64,000 nt of DNA from Inia geoffrensis (taxonomy: Eukaryota; Chordata; Mammalia; Artiodactyla; Iniidae), in contig CM070903.1 in NCBI GenBank assembly GCA_036417435.1, positions 88,991,001-89,055,000 on the forward strand, read 5' to 3'. A program made the position numbers and the translations under genes. Below the pieces are notes generated by a model, which did no database searches, was not told the origin of the DNA, and saw only the letters and a program-made list of their open reading frames with translations. This document shows positions 58,250 to 64,000 of the stretch, piece by piece; within the stretch, counting starts at the first letter, position 1, and each line of letters starts with the position of its first letter.

Positions 58250-60545
58250 AACTTTTTAATTTGAGTAACTTTTAACTTATAAAACACTTCTAAAAAATTT
58301 CTGAATGCACCTCATCAGATCCTCCAAATTTAATATTTTATATAACTGCAGTATAATTAGCAAAATCAGGAAATCACTGATAACAACAATATTATCTAAT
58401 CCACAGACTGTTTACATTTCACCAATTGTCTACTAATGTACTTTTTCTGATTCCAGGATCTAATCCAGGATAAAATTTTGCATGTAGTTGTTATGTATTC
58501 TTTAATCTGGATGGGTTAAGTTCTTCTATGCTTTTTACCATCTTGCAATTTTTGAAGAGTTGTTTTGTAGAATGTCCCAATTTGGGTTTGTTTGTTGTTT
58601 TCTCATGCTTAAATTCAGGTTATGTGGTTTTTTGGACAGGAATACCATAGAACCAAGGTTGTGTCCTTCCCAGTTCCTCATATTGGGAAGGACATGATGT
58701 GAATATTTTGCATCACTGGTGCTGTTAACTTTGATCACTGGTTAATGTGGTGCCTGCTAGGGTTCTCCTTTGTAAAGTTATTATTTTTCTTCTTATGTTT
58801 AATAAGTATCATATGGGGGGATACTTTGAGACTATGTGAATATTTCTCATTATATTTTTACTCAGTGATTTTAGCATCTATTGATGATTCTTCCCTGCAA
58901 CGATTATTACTGTGGTGTTTGCCAAATGGTGATTTTTCTGTTTTAATCATTCTTTCTACATTTATAGTTAGAATTTTACTTTAAAGAAGAACTTTTTTCT
59001 TCTTAATTAGTTAATTAATTAGTTAATTAATTAATGAATATCACTGTGGATTATGGATTCTTATTTTATTCCAGGGATATAAACACTTACTATAATTTAT
59101 TTTGATGTTTTAACTGTCTCACATTTGACCAGTGTGTGTCCCTTCAGGCTGCTGCTTATGTTCTTTTGATATGTCTCCATAACTTTTTGCATAGTTCCTT
59201 ACTTTCTGACAAGACAAAATATTCCAGTATTTTGTTGTACCTTCCCCATGCCAACCATTTCTTCAAGGAGCCAGGTTTCTATTATTGGAGAATGGTATTT
59301 AGAAACCAAAACCTAAGTGTTAGGTGTGCCCTTTGGTACTGGAGTGTCATTCCTTCTAGATCTTCTCATGACAGGGCTAGTAATATATATGTATGTATAC
59401 ATACATTTGTATTTATCTATACGTACACATATTGAAAACTGAGTTCAGGCTGATGCTTAAAATTTCAGTACAACATGACAGTGTTCATTCCAGCTTTCCA
59501 TCTTATCTTAATGTTTAACTCCTTTCTTTGATAGTGAGAAACCTGGACTTTCATTATTCACAACACAGACACACACTCACTCACTCACAGTACACATAAA
59601 GTAGTTCAGGGATTGATAATCTGTGTCCTTTTGAAAAACAAGCCTACTATTGAGAAGAAAATATTTGTGCATTGTTCTTTTTGTCTTTAGCATTACAGTG
59701 TGTAGTTAAAATACTGTTTTACAAAGTTACTTAGTTTACAAAGGCGCTACCTGCTAGGTTTGTCCTTTGTAAAGCTACTGTTTTTCTTTTTGTGCTTAAT
59801 AAGTGTTATGGGGGAGATACTTTGAGACTATGTGAATATGTGAATAGTTTTTTTCTTCCCTCCACCTTCAGTGCGGTTATGGTATTTATTTTTTCATATA
59901 GTTAGGCTTATTTCTGTTTGTATGTATTTCATTTTGGGTCTTCCCCAATTCTTGTTGGCTTTGATTCTTTTTCTAAGTCTGTAAAATGTTAACATAGTTC
60001 TAAAAGTCAGAATCATACATAAAGGTATATTTAGAAAAGTGTCACACCATACCATCCTTTGTAGTCCATTTTCATTTTCTTATTGTTTATACTATTTAAA
60101 ATGATTTTACCAGCCTGTTTGGTTATTTAATGTTTTACTGTCTGGTTTGTCAGTTTTTAATGGTATTTCGACAGTTGCCTATTGCAGAATCAATAGCTTA
60201 TTCTACTTTCCTCTTTCCTTTTTCTTCCCATTTTTTGTTGCATTATTTCCATTGTATCATAATGTGTAATATTTGAACATTGATATTTCACCTTCATCTT
60301 CACCTTTTATTTAGTCTTTGATACAATTAGACATATGAAAATACTTACCATCAGCCCTTTTGCTGAAGTTTTCCCAGTTATTTCTTTGTTGAATGAAGCT
60401 CTAATAGGTTTCTGAAGAGTGACTTTTAAGTATTGAATTCCTAAGGTCTTATATACTTAAAACTGTTCTTCTATAGTCTTGACACTTGATACAGGAAGAG
60501 TTGGCTGGACATAAAATCCTTGTTTCACACTTTATTTTTTTAAAA
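58250..60545 (-). repeat. Old L1M-like sequence
   Basis: Diverged L1 3'UTR-like text. A segment near 58750-58855 recurs at about 59740-59840, sharing ggatactttgagactatgtg-like text. A TTAA-rich run lies at about 59005-59035. No gene seen. Confidence 0.45.
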
Positions 60546-60570
60546 ATGCTGCTCCATTATTGCCTTGTTT

Positions 60571-60782
60571 TTTTTTTGTTTGTTTTTTTGCGGTACGCGG
60601 GCCTCTCATTGTTGTGGCCTCTCCCGCTGCGGATCACAGGCTCCGGACGCGCAGGCTCAGCGGCCGTGGCTCACGGGCCCAGCCGCTCCGCGGCATGTGG
60701 GATCCTCCTGGACCGGGGCACGAACCCGTGTCCCCTGCATCGGCAGGCAGACTCTCAACCACTGCGCCACCAGGGAAGCCCT
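60571..60782 (-). mobile_element. CHR-1-type SINE
   Basis: Antisense copy, complete. Target duplication ATTGCCTTGTTTT (60559-) and ATTCCCTTGTTTT (60783-), one mismatch. Confidence 0.94.
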
Positions 60783-61042
60783 ATTCCCTTGTTTTGCATA
60801 TTGTAGATGCCATTCTAATTCTTTTGCCTTTGTAAGTTATTTGATCTTTTTGCCTGGAGAGCTTGAGGACTTTTTTCTTTTTCTTTGAAGTCTCATACCT
60901 TTTAAAAGATCTACCCCAGATTTGACTGTTCTGGGTTAATTTTCCCAGATACCTGGTATGCCTTTTCAGTATGTAGATTCAGATCTTCATTTACTTTTGG
61001 ACAATTTTAGACAATTTTGGACAATTATAGTTTCAAATATTA

Positions 61043-61168
61043 ATTTTTCTTTTTTTTTTGGCCATGCTGAGTGGCATGTGGGATCTTAGTTCCCCACCCA
61101 GGGACTGAACCTGCACCCCCGGCACTGGAAGTGCGGAGTCTTAACCACTGGACCACCAGGGAAGTCCC
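61043..61168 (-). mobile_element. CHR-2-type SINE
   Basis: Short antisense copy: ttggccatgctgagtggcat, cttagttccccacccaggga, ggaccaccagggaagtccc. Target-site duplication TCAAATATTA (61033-61042 and 61169-61178). Confidence 0.92.
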
Positions 61169-61579
61169 TCAAATATTAGTTCCGTTTGATTGTTTTGCCT
61201 TTCTTCTTCAGGGACTCCAGTTTTACATAAGTTATTCCTTCTTTACTTGTCTTCACTTCCATTGCATCCTCTCTGACCCATGAAAATTTTTTCTTTGTAT
61301 CATTTTTATTTTCTTGACTGCTTTTCTGTCTTTCTTCAATGCCTCTTGTTACATTTTCATTTGAGTCTATTCTTCTTTGACACTTGTATTTACTCCTCAT
61401 TTTTGACATAATTATATTTTTCTTTCCTGGGTTTAATTTTCCTTCTTTTCATTTCTCATTACGTTTTGCCCATTTTTCTTTGTACATTTTGAATTCCTGA
61501 TTCAAGGTGATTTTTTATATCCTCAAAGTTTTGTTTGAATACTATATTTAATACAGTTTGGAGTGTTGTTTTCTTCTGT

Positions 61580-61766
61580 TTTTTTTTTTTTTTTTTTTTT
61601 GCCATACGCGGGCCTCTCACTGTTGTGGCCTCTCCCGTTGCGGAGCACAGGCTCCAGACGCGCAGGCCATGGCTCACGGGCCCAGCCGCTCTGCGGACCG
61701 GGGCACGAACCCGTGTCCCCTGCATCGGCAGGCGGACTCTCAACCACTGTGCCACCAGGGAAGCCC
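61580..61766 (-). mobile_element. CHR-1-type SINE with internal deletions
   Basis: Antisense copy shorter than its relatives. Two internal segments are missing, one near cgcgcaggccatggctcac and one near ccgctctgcggaccggggc. The flanks are T-rich. Confidence 0.9.
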
Positions 61767-63500
61767 TGTTTTTTTCTTTTTTTTTTTGAGGGTTGGTTCA
61801 TTTGCTGAGATGTATTGATTTTTTTGGTAGTAACTTTGTATAGAATTGATTTGTTTTTGTCTATTCATTATGTGGATTTTGGGTAGTTTATGAGATTCTT
61901 AATTCAATGGCAACCTCTTCTATCACTGTATCAAAGTCCAGTTCTTTAATAATTTGTGAGGTTTTTTTTTTTTTTTTTACGGTGGTCAGGAGAATGTTTG
62001 CATGTCCTCTGATTTTTGCTTTGTTCTGTTTTGTCCTGAAGGACGCTAACTTTTCCTGTTTTGCTTCTTTTCCCCTTCACCTGCCAGTTGCCAAAGGGTG
62101 CCTCTCCCTTCCTTTTTGCCTTTTTTCTCCTCTAGAAGCCACTTTGAAGATACCCACCTCAGATCATGTGTACATTTAAGTCCCTCTCCAGCAGTCAGTG
62201 ACTGGATCATGTTTTAGTATTTATAAAATTAAGGGATTTACTTTTTCTGGTAGTGGTTATGAAGCAATTTTAGGCCTGCTGCTAGCTCCCTTTTGTCTCT
62301 GTCCTTCAGTTTTTGCTGGACTGCTCTTGCTTACTGTGAAGGCTTGTGGCAGGAGCATGAGTGATTACTCACTGGGATTTGATGTTTTTTCTTTTTCACT
62401 TACAGTTATTTTGGAGTCTGGGCATTCTGTGGCTTCTAGTTGTATGGAGGACATGGTTTTTGTGCAGTTTTATTTGTTTTTCTTATTGTTCTATATTGTT
62501 CATAGAGGATATATGTAGAAATGCAAATCTGGGCAGCCTCTACCTAGCTATCTGAAAGCTCTTGCGCAAATTTTTAACTCTGAACTTAGTTTCCTCATAT
62601 GTAAAATAGGGATAATAATTATACCTACTTGATAGGGATTTTGTGAAGGTTAAATGAGATAATATTTATGAAGTGTTTATACTACTGCCTGTCACATAAG
62701 TGCTCAAAATTGTTAATTGCCATTATTATCGTTATGTATGGATGCAGTATCTGCTCGAATACTACTGTGGATACTGCTTTGGAAATAAAATGCTTGACAC
62801 TATCTGAAGTTGATCCCTCCTGTAGTCCTGTGTACCTCATCTTCTTCTGCCTTTTTACGGACTATGCTTCTGTAGCTATGCTTTAGCTCCTGCATCATCT
62901 GTTCTTTTGTTTTTATTGACTTCCTCCTGTTGTCATGCAAAGAAGCCTAAGTTGTCTTAAAAAAAATCTTCTGTTGACCCATTTCCCCTTCTAACTCTGT
63001 ACCCTATTTCTCTGCTCCCTGTCATGGTAGAACTCTTCTATATAGCTGCCTATATGGGTTGTCTCCATTTTCACATGGAGACATTCTCTCTCTAAGCCAC
63101 TTCATATGACCTTTTATCCCCTGCTTCTCTACCGAAGTGGTTCTTACCAAAGTTATTCTTGACCTGTGTCTTTTCAAATCCAAGTATTACTTCTCTGTCC
63201 TGACCTGGTGAACCACTCCTTTTTTTGTTATTGATGTTTTAAAATCATTTTGAAGTCCCTCAGACATAAAAAGTATTTAAAATAATATAATGAACATGTG
63301 TATTTGCCATCTAGCTTCAAGAGTGAAAATTATCAACTCAATTGAAGCTGTGTCCTTTCCCGACAGTAGATGCTGCTATGCTCCGAGATGTAGCCACTAT
63401 ACTAAGTTGGTATTTATTGTCCATGCCCCCCACTTTTTTGTACTTTTGCTACATATATATCTTCCTATGAAAAAATATAGTGGTTTTCATATTTTAACCC
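61767..63500. other. ZMAT3 intron, MIR and unrecognised DNA
   Basis: A sense MIR lies at about 62570-62735 (agtttcctcatatgtaaaat, ttaaatgagataatattta). The rest is A+T-rich with no gene seen. Confidence 0.5.
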
Positions 63501-63509
63501 CCAGATTAA

Positions 63510-63840
63510 AATGATTACTCTTACATATCTTCTTTTCCAACATGTTCTTTTTATTCAGCATTTTGTTATGAGAATTTATGTTGACACGCATGGCCTAGGA
63601 TGTGTACTTTCACTACAGTATAGTGTTACATTGTATGAACAGTTTATCCATTATCCTGTAGTTGGACACTTAAGTTGCTTCCACTTTTCAGTGGTTACAA
63701 ACCGTCAAGTTGTTTCCACTTTTCAGTGGTTACAAACTGTCCTTCTGGGAACATTTATTATAGGTACCTCCTTATATGTGTGTTTCTGTTTTGAAATACT
63801 TGGAAGTAAAAGTTCCTGGGTTAATACTGTATATACCTAG
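63510..63840 (+). repeat. L1 fragment with tandem duplication
   Basis: L1-like 3' text (ttggacacttaagttgcttc). A 35-bp unit is tandemly duplicated at 63672-63706 and 63707-63741 with two differences. Confidence 0.5.
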
Positions 63841-64000
63841 ACTGTTCTTTTGAAACACCTTGTTCTAGACTTCCACAATGCCACACTTCTCTGGTTTTCA
63901 TTTTACTTCATAAATCAGGCATTCTCAATCTCATTTTTCTGGATCCTCATTCTCTACTGCACTATATTGTATCATCCTAGGGCTTTGTCTTTGGCTCTCT

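Larger units (their letters stand above)
51377..64000 (+). other. ZMAT3: ZMAT3 intron 2 (5' part)
   Basis: Runs to the right edge. No sequence coding for the rest of the first zinc finger, or the later fingers, was found. 51.4-54.8 kb and 55.3-57.0 kb are mostly unique A+T-rich DNA. 57.2-64 kb is largely old L1, MIR and CHR SINE sequence. Confidence 0.8.

Overview
This window is mammalian nuclear DNA, most likely from a cetacean (whale or dolphin). The decisive clue is about two dozen tRNA-derived SINEs of the CHR type, whose heads read like 'cttccctggtggcgcagtgg'. Many are full length, keep clean target-site duplications and are only lightly diverged, so they were active recently in this lineage. 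The rest fits a laurasiatherian genome: cetartiodactyl-type L1 3' ends, Tigger and MER DNA transposons, MaLR/ERVL remnants, MIR and L2. There are no prokaryotic genes, CRISPR arrays or operons.

Two protein-coding genes are partly present, head to head and about 41 kb apart. On the minus strand, the CpG island at about 5.1-5.9 kb holds the promoter and non-coding exon 1 of PIK3CA (catalytic p110-alpha of PI3-kinase). Positions 1-5517 are the beginning of its long intron 1, and its coding exons lie beyond the left edge. On the plus strand, the CpG island at about 47.0-47.6 kb is the promoter and 5'UTR exon 1 of ZMAT3 (Wig-1/PAG608, a p53-induced RNA-binding zinc-finger protein). Its first coding exon is at 51050-51376, and everything to the right edge is intron 2. 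A full-consensus 20-bp p53 response element lies in ZMAT3 intron 1.

Layout: 1-5.5 kb, PIK3CA intron with MIRs, a MER5A and one SINE. 5.1-6 kb, PIK3CA CpG-island promoter. 6-7.6 kb, low-repeat flank. 7.6-13.8 kb, a Charlie-type hAT element, a minus-strand L1 carrying a SINE head, and an old L1 interrupted by a SINE and a Tigger1-derived MITE. 14-26 kb, dense SINEs, MaLR-like LTRs, L1 and L2. 26.0-29.1 kb, a nearly complete dead Tigger1 split by two back-to-back SINEs. 30-38 kb, L1 fragments, a Tigger7-like copy, LTRs and SINEs. 40-46 kb, a composite of class III ERV remnants, MaLR LTRs, SINEs and a plus-strand L1. 46.6-51.4 kb, the ZMAT3 5' end. 51.4-64 kb, ZMAT3 intron 2 with SINEs and old L1/MIR sequence.

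Both genes touch the p53/PI3K growth-control axis. The window holds their promoters and 5'UTR control features (upstream ORFs, a FOXO motif, a p53 element) rather than most of their coding sequence.
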